Source of the DNA: Ashinkailepas kermadecensis
Lineage: Eukaryota; Arthropoda; Thecostraca; Neolepadidae
Assembly: GCA_034440615.1 (NCBI GenBank)
Contig: JAOTOM010004955.1
Span: 565,625 to 629,624 of the forward strand
Direction: 5' to 3'
Length of the DNA: 64,000 nt
Below the pieces are notes generated by a model. The model made no database searches. It saw only the letters and a list, made by a program, of their open reading frames with translations, and was not told the origin of the DNA. This document shows, one piece after another, positions 47,711-61,239 of the stretch. Position 1 is the stretch's first letter, and every line of letters starts with the position of its first letter. Made by a program: the position numbers and the translations under genes.

Positions 47711-47908
47711 TTGCGACGTTTCGTCCATAGGTCATTGTTAATTCATTCACTCGTTGCATCGCTGGAGATCGGCAGACGGGTCGAAAATTCAAAGTATTTC
47801 CGACACAAAAAAGAAGAAGAAAAAGTCTGATGTGTCGCTTCAGTTTTCGACCCGTTCGCCGATTGCTATGTCGAGTGTATGGCTTGACCAATGGTCGAAG
47901 CGTCGCAA
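47711..47908. mobile_element. ~198-bp foldback MITE
   Basis: TTGCGACGTTTCGTCCATAG at the left and its partner TTGCGACGCTTCGACCATTG (reverse complement of the right end) pair. So do GACGGGTCGAAAATTC and GAACGGGTCGAAAACTG further inside. Nearly the whole element is one imperfect palindrome. TA dinucleotides sit two bases outside both ends, which would fit a TA-target element, but this is weak. No coding capacity. Confidence 0.7.
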
Positions 47909-50900
47909 CATAGCTGGCCAATTCGTCTAACTTGAAGTCTTTCCTGGATCGTGAAGATCAATTTAACTTTCACACTGTCTACAATGAAGAAAACATATTG
48001 AAGCTAAGAAAAAGTAGTTTTTTTTTCAGTCTTGAACCGCATTATATTTTCATCAATGTCAGATTATAAAAAAACGATGTTTGGTATCCGAATTCCAGAG
48101 ACCTCGTCCTGAAGTCCTCAGCATATCGCACTGGTCTTGCCGACACCGCTTGGCGGGGTTCCCTGCCTGCAACCGCCTGGGGAAGGGCTATTGCTGATCC
48201 ACCCTCTCGCATCGCTGTATCTTTAGTGATCTTAATTTTTAAATAAAAATGACTGCAATGGATAGACCTGGTTCTCCTCATCTCGATACTCACCCTGTTC
48301 TATGCTGCGTGGCCTGTAACACACGGGACGGACAGTCAGACAAATGGTTGAATATTATTTATCTCAATTTGAATGCACGTGAAGCATGCAGTACTTGTCG
48401 GAAAGCTTTCATACCGGCATGAAACGACAGCTCTGATTTATCTGCATCATAAAAGGCGGCATTTTCAATTCCATGATTTTCGTCCAAGGGCGAATCTAGA
48501 GCATACGACGAGGAGCTAAAATTTGTATGTGTGGGTACTGTAACATACGAATTCAAAATTTCGGAGAATAGTGGACCTTTATGTACGCTGTATGCATGAA
48601 TCCTTATCTACGTGGCAGGGGCGGTGCCAGGGTGCGTGGGCGAAAGGACAACCCCCACTCCCACAAAAGGTAGTATTTAAACATTAGCTCTATGGAGTTC
48701 CATGGCAAATAATGAGTTGCAAATGGCTGTGAGCCCGTCCCAGCCTTGCCCCACCAAATTCTGCTACTGATAACTGAGATCAGAGGCACCGGGTGTACTC
48801 CCGGTACCGACTTTAACTATTCGTTTTTCCCCGTTACTTCTTCGGATTATACAGGAAAATTTCAGGACTAGGACATCTTGTTGGCCCTTTTAACATTTAA
48901 AAATAATTCAAGCACGATTCCATGGTATTCGGTATGGGGGTGATATTCTGTATGGGGGTGATATTCGGTATGGGGGTGATATTTTGTGTACTTTCAGCTC
49001 AGTAGCACCAGAAAGACGCGGAATTCTACCAATAAACGACGTGAGCGGATATCCGTGCGCTTTAGCACTTCCTGTTGTATCCGCGCTTGTTATTATGTCT
49101 GTGCTACGACTAGAGGTGGTAAATGGACCGAAATCCCGGGCAGAAAGCCCAGTTGGAACCGGCTGGGCTTTTGATCAAGTTTTGGAATATGCACCGGGCT
49201 TTCAACCGGTTTTCTGCTGCTACATAGTGAAACACCAGAAAATAAAATTTTTAACATGCATGTTTTCAAAACACCTGATGATCATGTGCATTCTGAGGTG
49301 CATTTCAACATTCTATCCAGCCGTTTTGTTCTAGGCATTCGACAAACTGAAGATACATCCATAAACAGTTCCGTAATACCGGGCAAGCTAATTGTTAAAT
49401 GGACATCATCAAAGATGTTTATGTAATTATTTATTGGCGTAAGCATCAACATGTTTGAGCCCAATTAATGCTGCCATCATGTAAAGCTCCTGTCATGTAT
49501 GATACAATCACATTTAAGGATCGTTTTACAAAGCGCCATATCCACAAACGCAGTCTTATCTTTATCATATAGGGGAACATTGTTGTTGATGACTGAGTGA
49601 GGTAATAAAATGTTAGTTAAACAACACTATGGTCTACAGGTGGTATTAGTTTGCGCCATATGAAATATTCATATTTTACGTTTAGAGAAATATCGCTCTC
49701 ATGAGTCACGGCCGGCCATAGCTCATGTCTTATCATCTATAGAAGACGCAAGCGTTCATTCCGTAGTTGCACCTTTTTGTTCGCTCCGTCTTCTCGGGTG
49801 AGAAACGTCGGTATAAATATTGAATAAAACCATCTTGAGACATTCATAGCGAACACCTCAATAAGCATAGGCATTTATGTGGTTATTTTATTTTATTACT
49901 AGCCCACAAAACGTCGATACAGGCTGATAAATGCAGGTTGATACAGGCTGCATCACTTTCTCCGCAGGTTTTCTGGCGCAGACTGCAGCACATTATGAAA
50001 CATTGTAAGTACCGTGTATCGACAAGCAGTACAAGCATTCCAGCGTTGCAAATCTAAAGTAACCGGTAATGATAACCGACACCTAAAAGTTAGCAAGTGG
50101 GTGACAAGTTAGAAGGCAACGACGAAGCGCATACATAAAAATTCTAAATTTGATTCGAAAATGTGTCACGTCCCCACCGATCCGCAGCCGCGCGTCGAAA
50201 GGACTCGCGCTTGTTTTTGCCATGAGAAGAGGTCGCCAGTAGCATCACGCGTGGTAGCCATGGCAACCGGCTTCATACTTTTAGAGTAAGCGCTGTTGTA
50301 TCAGCCTTCCCGTGTATGGACTACCCCCGGTATCCACTAAATTTGCCCAGACTTAGTGGTAGACAGCACGGCACGGGGAGGGGGACGTGCAGGGCGATAC
50401 GCCTCTGCCAGTGCTGGGTCAGTGCTACGGCTTCCGTTAGGTAAGCCGGTGTTCCGGTCAGTTTTTGGAGGCCCAGGTTGGGTTTTTGCGTTGAAAGAGT
50501 CCATGAAGTGTGATTGATTTCAGTTCCTCGTGGCGCCCCGCCACCCCGCGGCCCTACAGAAGGAATGCCTGTGTATGTACACTCGCCTTCGGTGGAATGT
50601 GCGGGGGTACCCTTAACTATGGCTGGCCCCTAGGAACGTAGGCTGTGCAGCTCCACACCAATAATTACTGGTAGACTGCGCCGCTTCACAGTTATGCGTT
50701 GCGTGACAGTCTACAAATTTCACCACTTGCCAGCCGTAGGTATTCGCTTGTGCGGTCGTCACGTGGTTATTTGCCCTGCAGCCATGCAGTGAGAAACATG
50801 GGTATACGCTGTTCCCGCCTTGCATTCCTCAGTCGGCCAAACAACATTGGCAGTTCAGTAAGCGGTCCACCACTGGAGCCCTGTAGACAAGCAGCATTTT

Positions 50901-51219
50901 ATCGCTTTGTGGATCTCGGACTTCGGCAACACAGAATGAGCTGGAAGTGTTGGAAGGAGCTCTGTTGCAAGGACGTAATGAAAGGAGACGAGAGGTTTAT
51001 GTCAACGGAGCATTCTCTTACGCTAAAGTAATGATATAATTTGTAACCTTCACGCTTTTCAGAAATTTAGTTCGAATTCTTGCTGGGGTGGCATTATAGA
51101 CCAGGATCAAATTGCTAAACAGACCTTGTTGCGTGAGCCCTGGCCGCATCACCCGATCCATGAATTGCAGCTTTACAGTATAAATTTGGCAAAACGCTTC
51201 ACGTGCTGTCAATACACCG
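47909..51219. other. Intergenic DNA, no gene supported
   Basis: Contains a possible MITE at 48616-48769 (CAGGGGCGGTGCCAGG left end; CAGTAGCAGAATTTGG read inward on the right; no target duplication). TATGGGGGTGATATTC is triplicated at about 48930-48980. A hairpin AGCCCAG...CTGGGCT lies at 49147-49170. No ORF shows a domain. Confidence 0.45.
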
Positions 51220-51385
51220 ACACGGCCACCCCGGTAGCTCGCTCTCGACCTTATCGTGCCAATTGCCAACAGACCCTCCCAACCGGGGACTAAAAGCTGG
51301 CGCGCGAAGCGACTCGAACCCAGCATCGTCAGGACTTCGGAGACGGGTGCAAGATATCGCTCTAACCAACTGAACCACCGAGGCG
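51220..51385 (-). mobile_element. tRNA-derived SINE, copy 2
   Basis: On the minus strand TGGTTCAGTTGG (51366-51377) and GGGTTCGAGTC (51311-51321) are excellent A and B boxes. The downstream GTCGCTTCGCGCGCCAGC matches the intronic SINE at 15.2 kb. The acceptor ends do not pair, so it is not a functional tRNA. Confidence 0.6.
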
Positions 51386-51894
51386 GCAAGCGTCGAGGCG
51401 GCACTTGCTTGCTTGATTAATATTCATTGACAAGTCGATTAGTTACTTCACTAAATTACACCTATTTCATTGAGAATCACAAAATCTTGGGCGTAAAGCA
51501 TATGTTGCAGGATATCTTATTATTTATTGTATATGTTGTGCACTGTACGGCAAGCGACATATTCAGAATTCCATGGGAATAAAATATTTATTCACGGGGA
51601 TACCATCCAACTATTTTACGACAAAAAGTTTTTGCTTGATATTGCTTCAGAACGACATGGAGCCGGACCATCTGTCATTCTTGGTGTGAAACTACCGTTA
51701 ATTATTTGAAGACTGAGCACGTTTTAATACTCTAGTCGTGTTTTGAATTGCAGCATCTGGAACATCAATCACGCCCATAGGGCCAATGACATACGCTTTC
51801 TAGCACCAAGCCATGCTTTTTAAAAATGTCGGAAAAAAGACCAAAAAAATATACACACAAAAAAATTAAACAAAAAAAAAAAAATCAACGGTGT

Positions 51895-51895
<1 letters not shown>

Positions 51896-51982
<87 letters not shown>
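51896..51982. repeat. (GT)n microsatellite
   Basis: About 43 GT units. Confidence 0.98.
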
Positions 51983-51983
<1 letters not shown>

Positions 51984-52050
51984 ACTTGTACATCGTGCAT
52001 ACCGAGGCCATTTTCTGTTTGCACACCTGGGAACCGAGGACGTTGGGTGT

Positions 52051-52081
52051 ATACCGAGGACGTTTTTGACGTCCTCGGTAT
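52051..52081. repeat. Perfect 13-bp inverted repeat with 5-base loop
   Basis: ATACCGAGGACGT, TTTTG, ACGTCCTCGGTAT. ACCGAGGACGT is also present upstream at about 52033, so the arm is repeated locally. Confidence 0.9.
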
Positions 52082-55000
52082 TCAAACTTCGTCTGAAGCA
52101 TTGTCAGATGCTTACCAGTCCCCTGCCGGGTTTTCTCGATATCCTCGGTTTTAACCATATATGTGACCGTGTGTGTCCAGCAGGAGTGTGTGTGTGTACT
52201 ACGTAGATAAAGTGTGAGCAAGCCGAAAGTTGCAGTGGAGATGTGACGCGCTCATGTTTGCAGCCTGACACCACCCAGGTTTGCAACTTGGTGCAAGGTC
52301 GGCAGGGTGCCGGAGTGAGGCGTCCGCGCCGCTTGGCCACGGCTGACTCGGCTTGCGGCGGGCGGCCGGCACACGCGTTCGGGAAAATATGTTCTTGCAA
52401 ATGGATTGGCGCTTCGGTTAGACATATTTCTACCATTCTAATGAGATGGGATAGGACTACGGTTTGGAGGTTATGAGTTAGGACAGATAGTATGGGCCAC
52501 ACTTTGTAACTAGGCATTAGAGGGTGAGAGAACTAGGTAACCGAGGGTGAGAACATCTGGTGCCCTACGTACATATTTAGGCGAAGTACGTTTAAAACAT
52601 CTTTCGGTTTGCATCTTAACCCGTGCAGTATCGGGGGATATTTTTATACCCCCATTAGGTTTTCCGCGGATAGTAAAAAAAAAACAGCGTGCAACCGCGG
52701 GCCGAATATTGGCATACCTGTTCCTACATCAATTTGACATGCTTCGTGAAAATGTTAAGGTCAGGTCGTTCACGGTCTCGAGATAATTAATGTCAAGTGA
52801 GGTCACCTTCAAAAGTGTTCAACCAGTCGTCACGCTTTAACGGGTGAAGATGTTTGAATGAAACTTTCAGCGATTGCTTACTTTTAGAGATGCAACAAGG
52901 TGCCCCAGAGGAATTTTTGGAATCTTGCGTTTTTGATGACTTACTTGTTTTGCATATTTGCTATTAGGGATAAATATCGGAGATTCTTGCTAAGTTAAGC
53001 AATTTCTATGGGGCTTATCCTACTTAAAACAAAGTTTCTCGGTGTGTTCTATCAATTACACACAAACAAAATAAATAAAGTCGAAAACTCAACATCTTTG
53101 AAATAAAAACGTTGTATTTTGGAATGCGCGAAAATGTTGGGATCACGGTCCATTTCGTCGCCCTTTTCTGATTCCAAGCAAGTTTTGTCTTTAAAATATA
53201 CCAAATAAACTCCCCAGAGCATACAACTTGACGTCAATCGTGACCACAAATACCCCCTGTTGACGTCACACTTTGAGATGATAAAGTGCTGCGGGTGGTT
53301 CCTAGTCATATTCGTAGAGCGCTTTCCGATGACACATCTTCCGGTTTCGTGCGACGCTTAGTTTGGAAATTAGATGGTAATGTAATGAGCCCCCACCCCT
53401 CGCCCGTGACGGTGTGTGAGGATCTTGCCGGAATGACGAGAAGGGTTAATGTATTACCTCTAAGTTAATGTTCCACCGTTTAATACCCGGGGAGTACGTC
53501 GCGCTGACAACGAAGGACTTTGTTCAGATTCCTGAACAAAAATTATCATCATCATACTAGGTTGTTGCAGGACACCCATTGCAATTTGAAGACGATAAAG
53601 TTTGGGACTATTGATGGGATGAGACATCCTTCATTCATGGTGGAAGCAAACCAGATTCTAGTGTAGTGATAATACTTCCTCGCTTGCTGAAACTAATCAG
53701 CTGAGCTAATGTGCATACATAGGTTTGCTTTCCAAAGTGATTAAAGGTGGATTAAAGGATACGGGGCCGAGCTGTACCTCGGATGATCTTTTCAGCTTCT
53801 GAGGTCTTCGGGTTTTAGGCCGAGATAGATAGACTGATTGTTTCGAGGCTTTCGGACTTTGGGAGTTTCGCACTGCATGAATTAAATACTGAACTCCATC
53901 ATAACCCTATTGCAACACCTGACGGTCACCACATTATCTGTCTTTAACTTTGATGAAGTGGGAGGCGCAGTTGCATCTGTTCATCCAGTTTCATGAACTT
54001 TAACGACGAAGATACGCTCCGGAGCGTGCGAGGGTTACAGTTAAGCGAACCAAAAGTGTGGTAAGTCTTGAACGATTTTGAATGATGCTTCCCCATCACC
54101 CCCCATCACCCCCTCCCAAGGAAGAATTAATCCGCCGCCTTTGCCGGATCCTGGCTAGCGAAGAAGTGTACTAAATCAGCACGTAGTTATGTAGATTGTT
54201 TCAGCAAAATATTATCCACACCTGTGGCAAGCTTGCTTCATGTCAGACTAAGCCTAGCCCAACCCTGGGCAATAGCAATCAGCTGCTGGGGTGTCGTTTT
54301 GCCACATATATGACGTATGTGGCGATTGTGATCGATATCAGTTTTTATGTGTTCGCGCGCGAACTTCACCAATTACAGTGCAGATTTGTGGTGACAATGG
54401 AAAGAATAGCTTTCGTGAAACGCAACTCTATGCAACACAGATGAATTGATATTCACAAATCAAATCCTTCCCACAGGAGCAAACGTTTATTTTTGGCTGG
54501 CCATTTTGTCCGCCTAACCTAAAAATAATTGAATAATTGAACTTCAGATTAGATTGAACAAATGTCCGTCTAAGCAGGAAAGCGGACACAAATACCAAAT
54601 AACTATGGCTGAACACGTACGCAATTCTTGATTGTTGAATTAATTGAAAAGAGCTACGTCACCGCCAGGTATACCTAGCAGTTCTGGGATGTTTTTCACG
54701 CCAAACGTCCAAGAATATCAGTTCACTTCAAATGTGATGCACCTTTTTGATAGTCGAATTTGGTCGGTAATCAGATGCTTCAGCGTCTAAATACAATAGT
54801 CTTGAGAGTAAATCTCCACACAAGTCATAATGTACCAATCACAGCCAAGTAAATTTTGGAATTATACTGTATACATATGCGAAGGGACCTGGATTATGGT
54901 GACTTAACAATATCCTTCTCAATGATGACTTGTCATTTACAGTGCGTGTGCAGAGATTAAAAGTGAATAATACTAACGACAGCGTATACGGGACAATGTT

Positions 55001-55747
55001 TACGGTTTCGATTTGAAGCTAGAAGTGATCACGCGTGCCATTCGAGCGAGTGGCATCAGAAGCAGTAAAGCAGAGGTCAGGGAGAGGAGAAAAGAAAACA
55101 TTATATTAAATGACTAAAACAATATGGCACTGACTGCTTTTGTCTCCAGTTCTATATGAGTCTACATGTCATACAGGTAATAGCTATCGGCGAATCGAGG
55201 ACAATCTGACCTCTATAGATTTCCCCAAATTAACCAAAATGGAAAGAACTCCTGCAATGGTCGTACTACAAGTGAAGACTGTCTACATGTGCTTAAGGGT
55301 AAGATGAATAGCAAAGCTATTTCGGCTTCTGGATTTTCCAAGTAATTTTCCCCTTTTCTTCTCGTCGGGCCTGGGGAACATGATCGTAGATTACATAAAT
55401 GAAGCAAAAGGAAGAGGAGTGTTTTCATAGCGCATCGTCGTGGAGTAGTAACATTGATAGCAAACATAGTTATAGTGAAATAGTGGCTAAGGTCTTGTCA
55501 AATATAATGAGGAGTGTCGTGGAAAGCACGTGTATAATGGCCTTTTAAATTAAACGGGTTCAGTTAGAGGAAGACTTGTTGGTTCTAGCTTGCGAACTCT
55601 ACTGGATGTTTTTAATTACTGCGAACGTAATGACTTGGACAAATAGGAGAAGACGGTTTTGGTGCGAACAGCTAAGCTTTTCGGTTTTTTCTAGAACACT
55701 ACACGAGGTATTCCAGCCGTTGATGCGTTGATTAGTACCAGTTTTTG
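52082..55747. other. Intergenic DNA, no gene supported
   Basis: AT-balanced unique sequence with only short open frames. A GC-rich patch lies at 52300-52380. Confidence 0.45.
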
Positions 55748-56043
55748 CCATATCAGTTTTTGTAAGATATAATGGTGTATGGGGTACGCCCGCCAAAGGG
55801 CGTACCCCAGAAGAGGCTCATTTGATTATTTCAAATTCACTTTCCCAGAGGCTCATTTGATACCAAAATGACACGATTATCTCCGAATTACGAGTCGTTT
55901 TAGGTAAAATGTGGCATATTTAACAGCGTGAAGCACGGAAGAGGTCGTACTATTAGCAGATGGTACGAACTGGTCTTTCTAGGAAGCGTAGAAAACCATT
56001 AGGTCTATCTTTTGCTTGTGCTTGCAGTGGAATTATGGTATTA
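55748..56043 (+). repeat. Dispersed ~300-bp repeat, copy 1
   Basis: From GCCATATCAGTTTTTG to GGAATTATGGTATT it matches 63692-64000. The right 190 bases are nearly identical (GACACGATTATCTCCGAATT and the AACAGCGTGAAGCACGGAAG segment). The left part is diverged, with a local duplication of AGAGGCTCATTTGAT. Element type is unknown. Confidence 0.85.
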
Positions 56044-58397
56044 CGCTCATGTAGTACTCTCTCCGGCCCAGGGTGAGGCTCTCGAGATCCCCGCCCCACG
56101 TCCTCAGGTTTTTCCGGGATAGCTGCCGAATGAGTAGACACAGATACGAAACTGTAGTACCTTCATATACCTCTGCTTTGCATATCTTGAACAAATTTCG
56201 GGCCACGATCGTTGGTCATTGACTCAAGACGGGTCAAATAGAGAAATATTCCCAAACCTTTAAAGAGCCATCATTCGGAGTAATTACAAAATATCAACGC
56301 CACGCCCAGACCGTGCTCTTCTTTCATCAACGCGTACAACTGTGTATAGTTAGGGGCGTTTGGAATCGTTTGGAGGGGCACCATTTCCTCGGATAGGAAC
56401 AACTCTCAAAGTCCATTGGGGGGGGCCCCTTAGACTGACAATTTGTTGAGCCGGGGAGGTTGAATGGGTACACCGGTACATATCAAAAGGGCATCTATTC
56501 CTCTCAGGAGGCTCTTTTCTTCTAAAGACGTACCTATTCCTCTGATAGACACATCTTTTGCTTTTACAAATATGCTAAGCGGGTGGGGGACACAATGCAT
56601 TGCAGCCTATCGTTGGTGCTTTTCCCGGTCAGAGAGTCGCCACACTTCCATGGATGGGGGTACATGCCCAAGTGTCCTTCCCTCTATATCGCGCCTCTGG
56701 TGCGGAGTAGCCCCGTGAAGGCGGGCAGCGTCATCTCGATCTCTCCAATATACTTTGATAATGTGACAATTTTGCAGTGGGCATATTGGCGTCAAAATTT
56801 TGCTTGCTATTATTTCTGGACCTGATAATGTTGCTCATAAACACGTTGAGCTTCGTAAGCTGACATTCACATTGAGACTCACAGACATTGATAAGCTGGT
56901 GTGTTCTTATATCAGCATACCAAACTATGGATAATGCAATATTATCCATAGAAATCCAGCTCAAACCAGAAGTTTACATTTTCTGTGGTTTCGCGTGCGA
57001 CTGCACAAAAAACAGTCAGCTAAGCTTCTTCCTTTGCTTAAACGCGAAATTCCTGAAGGCAGTCAGGTGCTGCGCTTTTTTAAAGACTTCGCGTGGCAAT
57101 GGTACATCTGCTATAAATCGTATGAAGACATCGGAAGATTCCTCTGATTCCATTTGAAATTATACCAAGAAACCACGTGAAATACGCAGAAACCGGCGTG
57201 TTTACGGAAAATCTAAATGTATACGTGCACAATTACGTGTCCTATTGGAAGGCCCGAAAAAAACGAGAATAGAAGACAAAACAATAACAATCGAAACAAA
57301 CAAAGAACCGAAAATTAAATCGCTCGAGTTACATCTTGTTTCGATCATCATTAGCGGGACACATTTTCGCACACAATTACAGGTCGATCCGACAAAATTT
57401 AGAGGTCGTTGCAAATGTCGCTTTATGTCACCCCAACTTACGAGGTGTATATCTATGGATCGTGGCCCACTGCAACGTTCTAAATAAGATAGCTAGAAAA
57501 ATGACCTCAACACATTATGTACACTAAAGTTTCGTCTTTTTTTGTATGCCTACAAAAGTTGTACGAGTTACGATTACTAAGTTATCCGCTTGTACTTGCA
57601 CCCCGGCGCGATGTCGTGAGCACGTTCACAAAGCATGCCCCCAAAGTTGGCACATGAAGTGAGGTTTCCCCGGGGCCAAACCGGCTGCCGATATCCATTG
57701 TGCCCAACAAGAAGCGAAGCTGTCCGACTTTATCCATGACCGTTATTGCACACTTTTGCCATGCGCAGTGTACGTTGTCACTACCCAGAACGAGGGTCTA
57801 AAGCCACGCGGATAACTTAACAATTGAAGTCATACAACATTCACAGGTTCACCAAAAACCGACGAAACTTCGACGCACATAATGTGCTAAAGTCGTTTGC
57901 TCAGCTCTCTTGTGAAAAAGCTGCTACGGGACCATGAACCTTTTGTTTAAAACCCGTAAGCTACGATGGCAAAAAGACTGCTTTTGTCGCCACCTCTAAA
58001 TTGTGTCGGATCGACGTACAATTGTACATGCATTCTTGCGTTGCCAAGGCTAATTGAAGTGAAATGCATCCAGAATGATTTGTTTTGCTTGATTGTTAGG
58101 GGCACACCCTAGTGCACAAAGGACGGGATCGAAATTTGTTCATGTTCAATTATTGCTACTGTCGTCAAGTATTCATCATTTTCAATGATTTCTGTAGTTT
58201 TTCATGTCTTCCATTTCCAAGTTAAAAATGTGCAGTGCTATAAATCAGAGGAGAAATGAGGCCATATGCATGTGTTAAGTTCCCTACATTTTTGGTGTAG
58301 TCTCAGTCAGACCACCTTTACCTCCGTCCCACCAACACTTTGTTCTCTCAACATGGGACCATGTGAGGAGGGCCCTATCAACCAAATTAGCAACATA
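56044..58397. other. Intergenic DNA, no gene supported
   Basis: 56340-56720 contains decayed 20-24-bp phrases (ATTCCTCTCAGGAGGC, ATTCCTCTGATAGAC). The remainder is unique with short frames only. Confidence 0.4.
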
Positions 58398-59317
58398 CAT
58401 TGCCTCCATGCATGGGGCCCCACCAATATTTTTTTCTTCCATATTCTCCATCCATGCTTTTGGGTGTAGGTTGCAGCAAAAAATGGAGCGGTTTGGCCCC
58501 TGTCAATTGGTCAGCTGTATCCTCCAGTGAACTGGACCCACCCAAGAGTTGTCGAAAGGTTTCCACCGCTGCTATCAAATACCGCATTTTCCCGAAGTTG
58601 ATCAGACCACACCAAACAACAGCAGGTGGAGCACGGATCCAAAATACACCAGCGGTGGCGACGTCTATGATAACAGCTAACAGTGGTGATAAATCGCACG
58701 ACTAAATTATAAAACGCAAAGTTCGTTACGAATTCAATCCTTATCGAGCAAATGCATTTTCTATGCTCCTGACCAAAAGCCACTTCTGTGTTTTGAGACA
58801 GGTGCTTGACATTTAACTTTCACTGGACCCATAGCCCTTGCGGCTCGCGGAATTCCCAGAGCTGAAACCTGGCTACGCCATTATGAATGCAGTTCTCTCG
58901 GAAAATGACAGAAGCGAGCATGGACTGTGCTGATAAGAGGGGCATGTAGACTAGTACTTCGATATTTTTTCCGGCTATTTTCAGTAAAAAAGTACAGTTA
59001 TGGTCGTAGCGATAACGAGAGATATTCACGGTATTGTAGGCCTATCTTTTTTCTCTTCAGTGGTTTAAGTATTACGGCAGCTGCGGGGGATAGGACCTCC
59101 AAATTCCACAATTGGGGATAGGACCTGGACAATTTTCGGCCAAAAGCAACTTGAATGCAATGACTTTTCAGACAGATACTGTGCCTCGCAATCATTTGTT
59201 CCACCACAACTTTGGGACAACCCTCCCACTCCCCTCACGGCAAGGGGGAAACTTCCCCCGCCTCTCCCCGCGGTGGCTGGAGTCAGGAAGCGCATTGGAC
59301 TGCCTCCACACACACAC
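58398..59317. repeat. ~920-bp tandem duplication, unit 1
   Basis: Starts at TGCCTCCATGCATGGGGCCC and aligns along its length with the next unit at an offset of 920-923 bases. Shared blocks include GTCAATTGGTCAGCTGTATC, AAATGACAGAAGCGAGCATG and CCTCACGGCAAGG. Divergence is moderate, mainly small indels. No coding frame is conserved between units. Confidence 0.9.
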
Positions 59318-60235
59318 ATTTCCTCCATGCATTGGGCCCCACTAATAATTTTTTATTCTTCTAACTTCTCCATCCATGATTTTGGGTGTAGGTTGCAGTG
59401 AAAATGGGGCGGTTTGGCCCCTGTCAATTGGTCAGCTGTATCCTCCAGTGAACTGGACCCACCCAAGAGTTGTCGAAAGGTTTCCACCGCTGTTATCAAA
59501 TACTGCATTTTCCCGAAGTTGATCAGACCACACCAAATAATAGCAGGTGGAAGCCGGATCCAAAATACACCAGCGGTGGCGACGTCCATAATAAAAGCTA
59601 ACAATGGTGATACATTGCACAACTAAATTATAAAACGACAAGTTCGTTGCGAATTCAAATCAAATCCTTATCGAGCAAAGTGCATTTTGTATGCTCCTGA
59701 CCAAACCACTCCTATGGTTTGAGACAGGTGCTTGACATCGAACTTTCACCGGACCCATAGCCCTTGCGGCTCGCGGAATTCCCAGAGCTGAAACCTGGCT
59801 ACACCATTGTGAATGCAGTTCTCTCGGAAAATGACAGAAGCGAGCATGGACTGTGCTCAGAAGAGGGGCATGTAGACAAGTACTTCGATGTTTTTGCCGG
59901 CTATTTTCAGTTAAAAAGTACAGTTATGGTCGTAGCGATGGTATTCACTGTATTGTAGGTCCTAACTTTTTTTTTTCTTCAGTGGTATAAGTATTACGTA
60001 TGGCTGTGGGGATATGACCCCCCTCCCCAATTCCGCAGCTTGACCTGGACAATTTTCGCCCAAAAGCGACTTGAATACAATTACTTTTCAGACGGATACT
60101 GTGCCTCGCAATCACTTGTTCCACCAACTCTGCGACGCCCCTCCCACCCCCCTCACGGCAAGGGGAAACCTCCCCGCCTCTCCCCGCGGTGGCTGAGTCA
60201 GGAAGCGCATTGACTGCCTCCAGATTTTCCGCTTT
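59318..60235. repeat. ~920-bp tandem duplication, unit 2
   Basis: Starts at TTTCCTCCATGCATTGGGCC and ends near GACTGCCTCCAG, paired with unit 1. The unit may be a satellite or larger interspersed repeat of which only two copies are visible. Confidence 0.9.
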
Positions 60236-60774
60236 GGCCTGCAATCAGAAATATGTGAAGACACGGCCCTTCCTTCCACGCCGTGGGCACGTAGCGATGA
60301 TGGGTCCATATTCCGAAGGCTCATAGGCCACCTCCGCAAAGGTGTGTGGGACGATATACATTGTGTTTCACTTCTCCGAAAAGTGGGTTGAACCGGTGTC
60401 CAACTTCCTCCCCTCCTATGGCGAGACCCCCTACTGAAACTGTGACCTCTCTGGCTGCAAGAGATCCTGTGATTGTGAGAGATCAAAATAAACGGATAAA
60501 TGTGAACATTTGTGAGAAAAGAGCACCAATCTCCACGCAACAACCGCTTTTATAATTTGCCTTATAAATGCTCGCTAACTATACACAAGTTATGAGCTCA
60601 TACAGTGGCATAACCAGGACATCTCCTCTGAAGGAGTGCGACAAATAACATCAGAGGGCCACCGAACCAATGTAATCCCACATGCTAGACAGCAAGACTT
60701 GAAAATTTGTTCAAGTGCGAATATAGAGAATATGGAGAAAGGCTTACGGCATTACATATGTACTCCTTCAAGTA
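60236..60774. other. Intergenic DNA
   Basis: No gene supported. Confidence 0.4.
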
Positions 60775-60861
60775 TAGGAGAGTTTCAGGTTTTTCAATCA
60801 AAGGACGGTTGATCATTGTAATAGCTGACTGCTTTGATGTTGTGGGGAGTCCCTACTGAGT
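60775..60861 (+). pseudogene. Heavily decayed LINE C-terminus
   Basis: GGTTTTTCAATCAAAGGACG, GGTTGATCATTGTAATAGCT and TTGATGTTGTGGGGAGTCCC align at the DNA level with 51-115 of this window, with small indels that destroy the frame. GGTTCTTATTAAGTCT at 61204 follows, as GGTTCTTATTAAGCCT does at 123. Confidence 0.55.
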
Positions 60862-61239
60862 GTACCTAAAAATATGGTGGAGAAATGCGTTAGGTTGCAA
60901 ATCTTGTTTTTGTATTATAATTAGTGGTGGATGGGATGAGATTTGCTATTAGGTGTACATGGCACAGACACCTCTAAGCAGCCAAGTGGATGGAGCTGGA
61001 AAACAATTGATGGGGTACTGATCCACGCGTGTTATGCAGGATTCAGTGAACAGGGCTATATAAGTATTGGTAGGTGTATAGAATGTTGGTGGATAGTTTC
61101 TTTGGAATATAGAATGTGGTATTGGTTGGGGCGCTGATAGTCTTTTTTTTTGTCCATGCTTGTAGTATCTTCTCTCTTTACGGGCTCAACCCGGCTAATT
61201 CTTGGGTTCTTATTAAGTCTGTTATTATCTATTATCTGG

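Noticed and set aside
51300..51385. Functional tRNA gene on the minus strand
   Set aside because: Boxes are excellent but the 5' and 3' ends do not form an acceptor stem; a SINE body follows.
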